Of a stretch of DNA of 64,000 bases, positions 39,485 through 49,113 are shown in pieces. The position numbers and the translations under genes are program-made. Source of the stretch: Oscillospiraceae bacterium (GTDB lineage: Bacteria > Bacillota > Clostridia > Oscillospirales > Acutalibacteraceae); NCBI GenBank assembly GCA_015066395.1, contig SVOL01000008.1, positions 1 to 64,000 on the forward strand, in the 5' to 3' direction. The stretch's first letter is position 1, and the number at the start of each line of letters is the position of its first letter. Under the pieces are notes generated by a model. The model saw only the letters and a list, made by a program, of their open reading frames with translations, searched no databases and was not told the origin of the DNA.

Positions 39485-40027
39485 ATGAAGTCATTCAGAA
39501 GAGGTTTTAGGGTAATTGCAAGTCTTCTGATGTTGTGTATATTGGCATTTGCAGGGTATAATATTGCAATGAAGCATATCTATCCCGATGATTATATAGA
39601 CCTTGCCAAACGCTACGGAGAGGAGTATAATGTTCGTTGGGAACTGGTAATGGCGGTCATAAACTGCGAGAGTAAATTCGATCCCGAGGCCGTATCCGAA
39701 CGCGACGCTGTAGGATTGATGCAGTTGACCGAAGAAACATTTTCGGATATGCGAAAAAAGGTCGGCGATGATGAGTCGGTCACATTTGAGGCTTACGCTA
39801 AAGACCCCGAGACCAATATCAAATACGGAACGCGGTATCTGCAGTTTTTATTGGAATACTTTGAGGGCGATAAAATTGCCGCTGTTGCGGCTTATAATGC
39901 GGGACTCAGCAACGTCAAAAAGTGGCTGAGGGAGGACGGGAAACTGGCTATCGAAGAGATAGAATTTCCCGAAACCGCTACTTATGTCAAAAAGGTTCTC
40001 AAGGCTGAGCAACAGTATAGTGATTAA
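39485..40027 (+). CDS. Lytic transglycosylase (SLT domain)
   Basis: ESKFDPEAVSERDAVGLMQLTEETF, AAYNAGLSNVKKWL. Confidence 0.9.
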   Translation: MKSFRRGFRVIASLLMLCILAFAGYNIAMKHIYPDDYIDLAKRYGEEYNVRWELVMAVINCESKFDPEAVSERDAVGLMQLTEETFSDMRKKVGDDESVTFEAYAKDPETNIKYGTRYLQFLLEYFEGDKIAAVAAYNAGLSNVKKWLREDGKLAIEEIEFPETATYVKKVLKAEQQYSD

Positions 40028-40039
40028 AGGAGAATTGTT

Positions 40040-41434
40040 ATGTGTGATGTTGTAAAGGATTTGAAATCCGATCTGTTCTACGAAAAGGTAAACGGGCTTA
40101 AAAAGGACACTGTCGATTTCGGCACCGTTGATGCTTTCTGCAAGGGTTATATAGACTTCTTGGGTAAGGCCAAGACCGAAAGACTGGCTACTAAAGAGGC
40201 TATCGCTTTGGCCGAAGCCGCAGGCTTCAGAGAGTTTTCTGAGGACGAAAAATACGTAGCAGGTGATAAGATCTATTTTAACAACCGTAATAAGTCGTTA
40301 GGGCTGGTAGTTATCGGCTCGGAGCCTGTTGAAAAGGGTGTTCGCATTGCTGCGGCTCATATTGATTCTCCGAGGATCGACTTAAAACCCAATCCGCTTT
40401 ATGAGGACAAAGAACTGGCTCTGTTCAAGACCCATTATTACGGAGGAATCAAGAAATACCAGTGGACGGCTATTCCGTTGGCACTGCACGGCGTGTTCTG
40501 CAAAAAGGACGGCACCACCGTTGAGGTCGCCATCGGCGAGGAACCCGATGAACCGGTATTCGTTATTACCGATCTTCTGCCGCATCTTGCTCAGGAGCAG
40601 GTCAAGCGTCCTGCAAGCGAGCTGATAAGAGGCGAGGAACTGAATGTTCTTATAGGCAGTATGCCCTTCAAGGCCGACGAAGGCAGTGAGCTTGTGAAGC
40701 TTAATATTATGAAGATATTAAACGAGAAGTACGGCATTGTAGAAGAGGATTTTCTCTCGGCTGAACTCGAATGTGTACCTGCAGGTAAGCCCCGTGACGT
40801 TGGTTTTGATCGTTCGCTTATCGGTTCCTACGGCCATGATGACCGCGTTTGTGCATATCCTTGCCTTATGGCTTCGTTTGCGGTTACAGCTCCAAAATTT
40901 ACTACTGTGTCGATCCTTGCCGATAAGGAAGAGACCGGTTCGGACGGCAACACCGGTATGCAGTCGGCATTTTTGCAGTATCTTATTGAGGATCTGGCCA
41001 GAATGCAGGGCGGCAACGGTTATAGAGCACTCCGCAATTCAAAGTGTCTTTCGGCTGACGTTAATGCTGCTTTTGATCCCACGTATCCTGATGTTATGGA
41101 AAAGAGAAATGCTTCCGAGATAAACTACGGAGCAGTTATTACCAAATATACCGGCTCGCGCGGCAAGGGTGGTACATCGGACGCTTCGGCTGAGTTTGTC
41201 GGTTGGATAAGAAAGATATTAAATGAGAGAAATGTCACCTGGCAGACGGGTGAGCTCGGCAAGGTCGATCTCGGCGGCGGCGGAACGGTCGCAAAATATA
41301 TTGCAAATCTGGGCGTTGACGTTGTTGATCTCGGTGTTCCCGTACTTTCGATGCACGCACCTTTTGAGGTTGTTTCAAAGTTCGACGTTTATATGACCTA
41401 CCTTGCGATCAAGGCGCTTTTTGAGGCTGAATAA
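40040..41434 (+). CDS. M18 family aminopeptidase
   Basis: AAHIDSPRIDLKP, ADKEETGSDGNTGMQS, SMHAPFEVVSKFDVYMTYLAI. Confidence 0.93.
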   Translation: MCDVVKDLKSDLFYEKVNGLKKDTVDFGTVDAFCKGYIDFLGKAKTERLATKEAIALAEAAGFREFSEDEKYVAGDKIYFNNRNKSLGLVVIGSEPVEKGVRIAAAHIDSPRIDLKPNPLYEDKELALFKTHYYGGIKKYQWTAIPLALHGVFCKKDGTTVEVAIGEEPDEPVFVITDLLPHLAQEQVKRPASELIRGEELNVLIGSMPFKADEGSELVKLNIMKILNEKYGIVEEDFLSAELECVPAGKPRDVGFDRSLIGSYGHDDRVCAYPCLMASFAVTAPKFTTVSILADKEETGSDGNTGMQSAFLQYLIEDLARMQGGNGYRALRNSKCLSADVNAAFDPTYPDVMEKRNASEINYGAVITKYTGSRGKGGTSDASAEFVGWIRKILNERNVTWQTGELGKVDLGGGGTVAKYIANLGVDVVDLGVPVLSMHAPFEVVSKFDVYMTYLAIKALFEAE

Positions 41435-41447
41435 ATATATTGAAAGA

Positions 41448-41741
41448 CGGCGGAAACAATGCCCACACCCCGTAGGGCAGTATTTCCTTAAAAACGCGAA
41501 ATTTTGGCGCAATAATGCGTTAAAACCCACCAATACGCGACAGCGTCATCGGTGGGTTTTGCCTTTCTCTAACTCAAAATTTTCGTTCTAAGGTGCTGCG
41601 CAATTTCGTAAAAATTGAAAATTTCCTGTATCTAAGCCACAAAACGCAGAAAGGCTATCGCCTTTTGAGGCTTTTGGCAATGATATGAGAAAGTTTATTC
41701 GAGAAACAAATGCTTCCCTACAAGGTGTAGGCGATCCGCCG
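41448..41741 (+). repeat. Structured intergenic repeat, copy 2
   Basis: Same element as 23224-23519, same orientation; outer CGGCGGA/TCCGCCG arms. Confidence 0.85.
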
Positions 41742-41743
41742 CC

Positions 41744-41862
41744 TTGACTTTTTTTAAAACTGTGGTATTATATAGTGGTAATCTGCCACCGGGTAGTGAA
41801 ATGTAACAGCATTCGTTTACACATCGTTAGGTCTTAGAAGATGTGTATACGGATGTTTTTTT
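41744..41862 (+). promoter_or_regulatory. Promoter plus leader with intrinsic terminator/attenuator upstream of pnuC (candidate riboswitch)
   Basis: TTGACT-17-ATTATA; leader hairpin GTGG...CCAC; CATTCGTTTACACATC (41810-41825) / GATGTGTATACGGATG (41840-41855) then 7 T, followed by RBS of pnuC. Confidence 0.55.
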
Positions 41863-41877
41863 AGTTTAGGAGAAAGT

Positions 41878-42582
41878 ATGAGAAAGATTTTAAATTACTT
41901 TACTAAGTTTGAGTGGTCGTTGTTAGGTTCATCGCTGTTTTTAATATTGCTTTGTCAGACCTTTAGTCGCTCCGGGTTTTTGAACCTTTTGGCGTCTCTT
42001 GTCGGAGCAGTATCCTTGATCTTCAATGCAAAAGGCAATCCGATCGGTCAGGCATTGATGGTGATATTCAGCATTTTCTACGGTATTATTTCGCTCGAAT
42101 GCCGATACTACGGCGAGATGATAACTTATCTTGGAATGACCGGACCTATGGCAGTTATAGCCCTTTGTTCGTGGCTCAAAAATCCGTATAGGGGGAATAA
42201 AGCAGAGGTGGCAGTCAATCGCTTAAACCTAAGTGAAACAGTGTTTTTGATTGTGCTTTCGATAATTGTTACAACGGTATTTTTCTTTATTTTAAAGGCA
42301 TTTGCCACAGCTAATCTGTTGTTTAGTACCGTCTCGGTCACTACAAGTTTTATTGCGGTATACCTGACCTTCAGAAGAAGCTCGTTTTTTGCACTGGCGT
42401 ACGCGGCAAATGATATTGTTTTGATAATTTTGTGGGTGTCGGCGGTGCTCAAAGATATTTCGTATCTATCGGTCGTTGTGTGTTTTTCGGTGTTTTTGGT
42501 TAACGACCTCTACGGTTTTTACAGTTGGCTTCGGATGCAAAAACGACAGACCGAAGATCGTTTGGGATCTGCTAATATCTGA
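41878..42582 (+). CDS. pnuC: PnuC-family nicotinamide riboside-type transporter
   Basis: Multi-TM; NAKGNPIGQALMVIFSIFYGIISLECRYYGEMITYLGMTGPMAV; SVFLVNDLYGFYSW. Confidence 0.88.
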   Translation: MRKILNYFTKFEWSLLGSSLFLILLCQTFSRSGFLNLLASLVGAVSLIFNAKGNPIGQALMVIFSIFYGIISLECRYYGEMITYLGMTGPMAVIALCSWLKNPYRGNKAEVAVNRLNLSETVFLIVLSIIVTTVFFFILKAFATANLLFSTVSVTTSFIAVYLTFRRSSFFALAYAANDIVLIILWVSAVLKDISYLSVVVCFSVFLVNDLYGFYSWLRMQKRQTEDRLGSANI

Positions 42583-42598
42583 CAGTTTTCGATTTTTA

Positions 42599-42627
42599 TT
42601 GACTAATCAACATAAAAAAGGTATAAT
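42599..42627 (+). promoter_or_regulatory. Sigma-A-type promoter
   Basis: TTGACT-17-TATAAT. Confidence 0.8.
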
Positions 42628-42700
42628 ATTTCATAAGAATGAATATTTTATATCTGTGATTGCCTCGTGCGACTTTAGGCAGTCATTGTTGGGGGTCTTT

Positions 42701-43576
42701 ATGAGAAGAGACGGTAAAAGAGCTAAGAACATTGATATGGAATATGCGATAACTCCGCATATTATGCCTGAGCGTAACGATGCGCTTAATATGATCGAAC
42801 TCAATATTCCGCAAAAGCCTATTCAGGAGTATCTTAACCAAAAGCGTAAAGAGGGTAAGAATATCAGTCATCTGGCGGTGTTTATTGCGGCGTATACGAG
42901 AATCGTGGGCGAGTTCCCGCTTATCAACCGCTTTATTGCTAATAAAACGGTCTATGACCGAAACGAGTTCAATGTCGGTATGGTCGTGCTCAAAAGCGGT
43001 CAGATGGATAACGGAACGATGTCGAAGGTCAATTTCGATCCCGAGGATACGATCTTTGATGTTAATGACAAGATGAATGCTTACATAGAGTCAAACCGTG
43101 ATGAAAGCCAGGTCAATGCCACCGATAAGCTGGCAAAGGTCTTGCTTAGCGTTCCCGGTCTGTTGCGTTTCGGCGTTTGCGCTTTTAAGGCGCTCGATAA
43201 GTTCGGACTTTTACCGAGAATGATCATCGACGCCAGCCCGTTCCACACCAGTATGTCGATCTCTAATCTGGCAAGTATCCGTACAAATCACATTTTCCAC
43301 CACATTTACAACTTCGGAACCACAGGCGTGTTTATTACCTTGGGTAACAGCCGCGAAGTTGCAAAGTATGACAAGGAAGGCAACGTGGTTTTGGAAAAGT
43401 GCATACCTTTGGGCGTTGTTATGGACGAACGCATCTGTTCAGGCAGTTATTTTGCTCTGGCTTTCAGAAAGTTCAGAAAATACCTAAATGATCCTACACT
43501 TTTAGAAGAAAAACCCGATCCTGAAAAGGTCGTGCGTTTGGTTCCTTACCGCAAGGATAAGTATCCTAAGAAGTGA
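42701..43576 (+). CDS. Stand-alone CAT/E2-like acyltransferase-fold protein
   Basis: Similarity by eye to 2-oxoacid dehydrogenase acyltransferase catalytic domain. Confidence 0.6.
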   Translation: MRRDGKRAKNIDMEYAITPHIMPERNDALNMIELNIPQKPIQEYLNQKRKEGKNISHLAVFIAAYTRIVGEFPLINRFIANKTVYDRNEFNVGMVVLKSGQMDNGTMSKVNFDPEDTIFDVNDKMNAYIESNRDESQVNATDKLAKVLLSVPGLLRFGVCAFKALDKFGLLPRMIIDASPFHTSMSISNLASIRTNHIFHHIYNFGTTGVFITLGNSREVAKYDKEGNVVLEKCIPLGVVMDERICSGSYFALAFRKFRKYLNDPTLLEEKPDPEKVVRLVPYRKDKYPKK

Positions 43577-43580
43577 TCTA

Positions 43581-43605
43581 AAAACTCCGCAGTAATGCGG
43601 AGTTT
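43581..43605 (+). terminator. Rho-independent terminator
   Basis: AAAACTCCGCA-gtaa-TGCGGAGTTTT. Confidence 0.85.
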
Positions 43606-43706
43606 TTTGTTTTAAAGGTAAATTGTCGAAATGGGTTGCAATTTACGGCGAGCGGTGGTACAATAATACGTTGTTTTAAGTCTGTGCATTTTTCAAGGAG
43701 AAGGTA

Positions 43707-45770
43707 ATGACATTTCCAAAGCTTGGTATTGAAAAACATTGGTCGGTCGGTCGCTTTACGGCCGAGATACTTTCGGGGCTTACATATACACTAAGGTATC
43801 TTATAGCACTGATATTCTGGGAGCTGTTGCTAAGAACCCAGATCGGTTTCCAGGGTGCAACGGCGGTCTTTTTGCTGTTTTTACCCGCTGAAGCGATGTT
43901 TTTGTCGGTTTTTACGGGCTGGTTGAAACCAAAACTTAACCGCATCATAACCCCAATAGTGTTGCTTTTGCCCTTTGTCTTTTACGTCAGTCAGCTGATT
44001 TATTTCAGAATTTTCGGTTCTCTGTTCTCGGTCTCGATGATCGGCTTGGGTACTAACGCCGTTGAAAACTTCGGCTGGGCCTTGTGGGATACCGTGAAAG
44101 GCTCGGTCGGCTGGATACTTCTTTGCTTCCTGCCGGTGGGCGTGTCGGTTTTTGTCTCGGTTTTTGCTCCCGAAAAGGTGTTTAAAGGCAGCCGTCCTTT
44201 GCTGCATCTCAGCGCCGTGATTAAAACGGTGGTCTTATGGCTTTTGGCAGTGTTGATGTTACTGCCTTTCGGCACCGGCGACTATTCGCCTTATTACGCT
44301 TATTCTTCAAGCTATATTGATACCGACACCGCTTCCAACCGACTTGGTGTTCTGACCAACTCGGTCGTCGAATTAGGTCATTTGCTGTTTGGCGACTCAA
44401 AAAAGCAGGATATGGATTTCGTTGCTCCGTCGGTTCCCGACGGTTTCGGTTCGGGCAGTAACGCTGTTCCCAATACGCTGAGCGGAGTGGATTTTGCGAC
44501 TCTTAAAAATATGACCGATGACAAGGGAAAGCAGGCTCTTTGCGATTATTTGGCTTCGGTCAGCGGAACCAATAAAAATGAGCACACGGGTCTTTTGAAG
44601 GACTATAATCTTATTTATATCTGTGCCGAATCGTTCTGCAACCTGGCTATCGAGCCGGATGTTACACCGACACTGTATAAGCTTAGCCAAGGCGGTTTTG
44701 TGCTTAACAATTACTATAATTCTTATAAGAATACCACTACTAACGGTGAGTTTTCGTTTATGACCGGTCTTTGGCCGGATGTTTCAAGAGATGCCGATTC
44801 GGGTTCTTCCAGCGGCAGTTTTGCTCAGTCGTCGAATAAGCAGATACCTTTCGCATTGGGTAATATGTTCGAAAACTCAGGGGTTAAAACTTACGCTTAT
44901 CATAATTTCCGCGGATACTACTATTCGAGAGAGGATACGCACCCGAATTTAGGTTATACGACCACACGCTTTATGGGTGGAGAGAACGGTATGAAGTTTA
45001 CTCACTCCTGGCCGTCTTCTGACCTTGAAATGATGGAGCAGTCGGTAGGGGATTACATAAATAATGACCGTTTCCATGCTTATTATATGACCTTCTCGGG
45101 TCACGGTCCGTATTCCGATGCCAACAATATTTGTGTCGATAATATCGATACGGTCCGCAAACTGGCCGCAGGTAAAGGATATGATGAGACTGCACTTTAT
45201 TACCTTGCCGCAAACTACGAACTTGAAAAAGCGATGACCTATCTTGTCGGGCAATTAGAGGCTGCAGGCAAGCTCGACAATACTATGATCGTGCTGACAG
45301 GCGACCATTATCCGTACTATCTTAATACCGCTGCCTTCAATAACCTTGCAGGCAGGAAGGTGGAACAGAATTTTGAGAAGTACAAGTCTACCTGCATTAT
45401 GTGGTGTGGTGGAATGGAGCCCGTGCAGGTGAATACTCCGTGTTGTAATATTGATATTTTGCCGACTGTCTTGAATCTTTTTGGATTTCAGTATGATTCA
45501 AGGCTTTTGCCCGGCACCGATATTTTCTCTGACAGCACGCACATGGCGATGCTCTATAATAAGAGCTTTGTCACCGATAAGGTGCGGTATAATGCTCAAA
45601 CCGGCAAGGCCGAGTGGTTCTCTTCGGCCGACTCGATGACAGAGGATCAAAAGCAGGCATATCTGCAATACTTGATAGCACTTACTAAAAACCGTTATAA
45701 AATGTCTCTGGATATTATGAGCGAGGACTTTTATAAGTTTGTGTATGATAATATGACGGTGCAAGGCTAA
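43707..45770 (+). CDS. LTA synthase family sulfatase/phosphoglycerol transferase
   Basis: N-terminal TMs, NLIYICAESFCNLAIEPDVTPTLYKL, TNGEFSFMTGLWP, VLTGDHYPY. Confidence 0.9.
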   Translation: MTFPKLGIEKHWSVGRFTAEILSGLTYTLRYLIALIFWELLLRTQIGFQGATAVFLLFLPAEAMFLSVFTGWLKPKLNRIITPIVLLLPFVFYVSQLIYFRIFGSLFSVSMIGLGTNAVENFGWALWDTVKGSVGWILLCFLPVGVSVFVSVFAPEKVFKGSRPLLHLSAVIKTVVLWLLAVLMLLPFGTGDYSPYYAYSSSYIDTDTASNRLGVLTNSVVELGHLLFGDSKKQDMDFVAPSVPDGFGSGSNAVPNTLSGVDFATLKNMTDDKGKQALCDYLASVSGTNKNEHTGLLKDYNLIYICAESFCNLAIEPDVTPTLYKLSQGGFVLNNYYNSYKNTTTNGEFSFMTGLWPDVSRDADSGSSSGSFAQSSNKQIPFALGNMFENSGVKTYAYHNFRGYYYSREDTHPNLGYTTTRFMGGENGMKFTHSWPSSDLEMMEQSVGDYINNDRFHAYYMTFSGHGPYSDANNICVDNIDTVRKLAAGKGYDETALYYLAANYELEKAMTYLVGQLEAAGKLDNTMIVLTGDHYPYYLNTAAFNNLAGRKVEQNFEKYKSTCIMWCGGMEPVQVNTPCCNIDILPTVLNLFGFQYDSRLLPGTDIFSDSTHMAMLYNKSFVTDKVRYNAQTGKAEWFSSADSMTEDQKQAYLQYLIALTKNRYKMSLDIMSEDFYKFVYDNMTVQG

Positions 45771-45774
45771 TATT

Positions 45775-45808
45775 AAAACCTCGGTTCCTTTAAAGGAGCC
45801 GAGGTTTT
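45775..45808 (+). terminator. Rho-independent terminator
   Basis: AAAACCTCGGTTCCTTT/AAAGGAGCCGAGGTTTT. Confidence 0.85.
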
Positions 45809-45874
45809 ACGTTGTGATTGAATTATCTGAACCAATGTGGTATAATTTTTAAAATTGACAATCAGGAGAATATT

Positions 45875-46822
45875 ATGAAAATTGCTGTGCTGGATGCCGG
45901 TACTTTGGGTGATGACCTCGATCTCTCACCCTTATATGAATTAGGCGAAACAAAAGAATATATGACCACTCCCGTAGAATTGATGGCCGAAAGGCTTAAT
46001 GGCGCGCAGGTAGCGGTGGTCAATAAAATAAAAATGAACAGAGAAACGCTGGCGAGTGCTGATAGCCTTCGGCTTATATGCGTTGCGGCGACGGGTTACG
46101 ATAATATCGATACGGAATACTGTGCCGAAAAAGGGATCGCTGTCTGCAATGTGCCAGCGTATTCGACCGACAGCGTGGCACAGTTGACGGTATCTATGGC
46201 GTTGTCGCTCGTGACACATCTTACTGAATACCGTGAGTTTGTGCACAGCGGTGAGTATAGCAGATCCAAAGCCGCTAACCGACTTGTGCCCGTTTATCAC
46301 GAAATATCGGGTCTTACTTGGGGTGTTGTTGGCGGTGGCGGTATTGGCACACGCGTTGCCGAGATCGCTAAAGTGTTGGGCTGTCGGGTGCTGATATGTC
46401 GAAGGAAACCTGAAACAAGATTTGAAGCCGCCGATATTGATACTTTGTGTGAGCAGTCGGATATTATCTCGTTGCACGTGCCGTTAAGCGACGAAACACG
46501 CCACTTAATAAACGCTGAGCGACTGGACAAAATGAAAAAGACCGCGGTGCTTATCAATGTCGCACGAGGAGCCGTTACCGATGAAGAAGCGGTTGCCGAG
46601 GCTATTGAAAACGGAAAATTGGGTGGTTTGGGCGTTGATGTCTACAGCGTTGAGCCGTTTTCCGAGGATCACCCGTTTTATCGGTTGCTCGCAAGAGATA
46701 ACGTCTGCCTTACTCCGCATATGGCGTGGGGTGCCTTCGAAGCCCGCAAACGATGCTTAAGCGTAATAGCCGAGAACATCAAAACCTTTTTCAGCGGAGA
46801 GAGGAAAAATAGGATAGTGTGA
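45875..46822 (+). CDS. D-2-hydroxyacid dehydrogenase
   Basis: ATGYDNIDTEYCAEKGIAVCNVPAYST, GVVGGGGIGTRVAEIAKVLG, NVARGAVTDEEAV. Confidence 0.92.
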   Translation: MKIAVLDAGTLGDDLDLSPLYELGETKEYMTTPVELMAERLNGAQVAVVNKIKMNRETLASADSLRLICVAATGYDNIDTEYCAEKGIAVCNVPAYSTDSVAQLTVSMALSLVTHLTEYREFVHSGEYSRSKAANRLVPVYHEISGLTWGVVGGGGIGTRVAEIAKVLGCRVLICRRKPETRFEAADIDTLCEQSDIISLHVPLSDETRHLINAERLDKMKKTAVLINVARGAVTDEEAVAEAIENGKLGGLGVDVYSVEPFSEDHPFYRLLARDNVCLTPHMAWGAFEARKRCLSVIAENIKTFFSGERKNRIV

Positions 46823-46835
46823 AAATAAATTGAAT

Positions 46836-46873
46836 AAAAAAGCAGTGCTTATTAGATAGGCACTGCTTTTTTT
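46836..46873 (+). terminator. Rho-independent terminator
   Basis: AAAAGCAGTGC ... GCACTGCTTTT + T-run. Confidence 0.8.
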
Positions 46874-46920
46874 ATGTCTATTTTGCCCCGATATTTATTT
46901 TTGAAATTTTATTTTATCGC

Positions 46921-46935
46921 GGACAAGGGTTGTCC
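46921..46935. promoter_or_regulatory. Operator-like palindrome upstream of HTH regulator
   Basis: GGACAA-GGG-TTGTCC near the -35 position for TATACT at 46947. Confidence 0.6.
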
Positions 46936-46975
46936 TCTTTAAACTTTATACTCTTTGCAGAAGGGGGTGAGTTAT

Positions 46976-47341
46976 TTGGATGCGGCAATCAGAAGATACA
47001 ATATTATGAAATTACTTTGCAGGCGAAGGCATGAAACAACTGCGAATTTGGCGATGGAATTCGGAGTTTCTGTTCGGACTATGCGCCGTGATATTGATTT
47101 TTTAAGTCTGACAGAACCTATATATACAAAATGCGGAAGGTTCGGCGGCGGTGTATATGTTATGGATGGTTATACCGTTGATAATATGTATTTCAAGGGA
47201 TCTGAGACAAAGGTTATGGAAAAAGTGCTGGATTGTGCCGAAAAAAAGGAGGCTTGCCAACTGTCAAGCGATGAAATAACTGAACTGAAGCAGCTTGTTA
47301 AGAATTATACAAAGCCGAATGCCGTTCAAAAGAAGTGTTGA
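46976..47341 (+). CDS. HTH_11/DeoR-like regulator (TTG start)
   Basis: RRYNIMKLLCRRRHETTANLAMEFGVSVRTMRRDIDFLSLTEPIYTKCGRFGGGVYV; RBS gggggtga. Confidence 0.8.
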   Translation: MDAAIRRYNIMKLLCRRRHETTANLAMEFGVSVRTMRRDIDFLSLTEPIYTKCGRFGGGVYVMDGYTVDNMYFKGSETKVMEKVLDCAEKKEACQLSSDEITELKQLVKNYTKPNAVQKKC

Positions 47342-47349
47342 GGTGAATT

Positions 47350-47391
47350 ATGGTTCAAATCATCCAAGATTCGCCAACAGAAAGGAAGTGA
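47350..47391 (+). CDS. Micro-ORF MVQIIQDSPTERK with its own RBS
   Basis: GAGGTGAATT-ATG; 13 codons then TGA; stop adjoins the SD of the next gene. Confidence 0.35.
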   Translation: MVQIIQDSPTERK

Positions 47392-47395
47392 AAAT

Positions 47396-48478
47396 ATGAA
47401 CAATAAGGAGCAGGAATTATTTTTAAAGCTCTGCGATTTTATAAATCCTGATGAGAAAGTGATCAACGAGCTGTTGCCGGAATTTGCAACGCCTGCAGTT
47501 TTGGGTCATTTATTCTTTAATCGTATGCAAGGAGTGGCTTATGGAGTCATAGAACAGACAGGAGCACTGGGAAAAGTGAACCGGGAGTTCAAAAATTCGC
47601 TGTATGCAGCATATCAGCAGAACATTGAAAAGAACAACAGTTTCTTACTTTGCCTTGAAATGCTGGCTGAACTTTTAAAGCCCGCAAAAGGAAAGTTTGC
47701 TATGCTCAAAGGAGCTTTATTGTGTGACTATTATCCAAAAGGATATAGAACATCAAACGATGTGGATCTCTTGGTCAGAGAAAAGGATGTAACTGTAATC
47801 GGAAATATTTTGTCTGAGGCGGGATTTGCTCAAGGTAATGTGAGAAACGGTGAGTTTAAACCGGCGACACGGCGCGAAATAGCAGAATCTAAGATGTTGA
47901 GGGGAGAGACAGTACCGTATGTAATTGAAGTGAATCTTCCTTATATGCGGTTTTTGGAGGTTGATATAAATTTCTCACTTGATTATAAAAACAGTGATGG
48001 CAGGTTGGTCGATGGTATGCTATCACGTGCTGTGGCATACAACGTGGGGGATGCAGAAATAATTTCTCTTGATAAATATGACTTTTTCATCCACTTGTGT
48101 TGCCATTTGTATAAGGAAGCAACGACCTATCCTTGGGTGAAAATGAAACGTGATATGACGCTTTATAAGTTCACGGATATTTATATGATACTAAAGAATT
48201 TCGATGATAGGGAAATTTCAGGTGTTTTTCAGAGGGCCAAGGAATTGGGATTGTCTGAAATATGTGCCTGTGTTGTCAGATGGACAGTGGAAATATTTGT
48301 GCTGGACGACCTGTTTTTAAATGAATGTGTAAATCAAAATATTGCGGGTAGTGAGGAATTGCTCAACAAAGTGGTATTGCCTGCAGAACGAAAAATTGCG
48401 GAATACAGCGAACACGACATAAAAAGGCGTTTTTTTGCTGACGACAGATCTAAACTATTAGAGGAGATAAAACAATGA
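47396..48478 (+). CDS. PF14907-like uncharacterised nucleotidyltransferase
   Basis: FAMLKGALLCDYYPKGYRTSNDVDLLVREKD (DxD). Confidence 0.7.
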   Translation: MNNKEQELFLKLCDFINPDEKVINELLPEFATPAVLGHLFFNRMQGVAYGVIEQTGALGKVNREFKNSLYAAYQQNIEKNNSFLLCLEMLAELLKPAKGKFAMLKGALLCDYYPKGYRTSNDVDLLVREKDVTVIGNILSEAGFAQGNVRNGEFKPATRREIAESKMLRGETVPYVIEVNLPYMRFLEVDINFSLDYKNSDGRLVDGMLSRAVAYNVGDAEIISLDKYDFFIHLCCHLYKEATTYPWVKMKRDMTLYKFTDIYMILKNFDDREISGVFQRAKELGLSEICACVVRWTVEIFVLDDLFLNECVNQNIAGSEELLNKVVLPAERKIAEYSEHDIKRRFFADDRSKLLEEIKQ

Positions 48479-49113
48479 AAAATTTAAAAATGAGAAAAAA
48501 TACAACACCCGGTGTGTTGATTTCGTTTTGCGGACTTGATGGCTGCGGCAAAACCACGATGATAAAACTTTTAAATGAAAATTTAAAGGGTGATTTCGAT
48601 GTGATGCTTACAAAACAGCCGACGGATTTCGTTCGCAAGTCGGACATTTTCAGAACATATATGGATAGCCCTGATCATGATGCTTATGATTATCGCAGTT
48701 TGTCGTTGCTTGCTGCAAGTGACAGGGTGCAACATGTTAATAAGTTCATATTGCCCGAACTCGAAAAGGGCAGGACCGTTATTACCGATCGATACTACTA
48801 CTCGTGCCTGGCTAATTTGAGGGCAAGAGGTTATACAGGTGACAAGTGGATATACGAAATATCAAGGTCTGTTGTCAAGCCGGATATTGCTTTTTTTCTT
48901 GATGTTCCGGTCGAAGTCTCGGTGTCGAGGGTAAGAAGTCGTAAGGACGAAAAAGATCGTTTTATTGATATGGATCTGCAGTATAAACTTAAAAAAGAGT
49001 ATGTTGATATATGTCACGCCAACGGAGGAATACTGATTTCATCTGATACGTCGGTTGAAGATACATATGAAAAAGTAATTGCAGAGATCAGGCGGTTTTC
49101 GGGGGGGTTGTAA
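48475..49113 (+). CDS. dTMP-kinase-like P-loop kinase
   Basis: ISFCGLDGCGKTTMIKLL, VITDRYYYSCLANL; 4-nt ATGA overlap with upstream gene. Confidence 0.8.
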   Translation: MKNLKMRKNTTPGVLISFCGLDGCGKTTMIKLLNENLKGDFDVMLTKQPTDFVRKSDIFRTYMDSPDHDAYDYRSLSLLAASDRVQHVNKFILPELEKGRTVITDRYYYSCLANLRARGYTGDKWIYEISRSVVKPDIAFFLDVPVEVSVSRVRSRKDEKDRFIDMDLQYKLKKEYVDICHANGGILISSDTSVEDTYEKVIAEIRRFSGGL

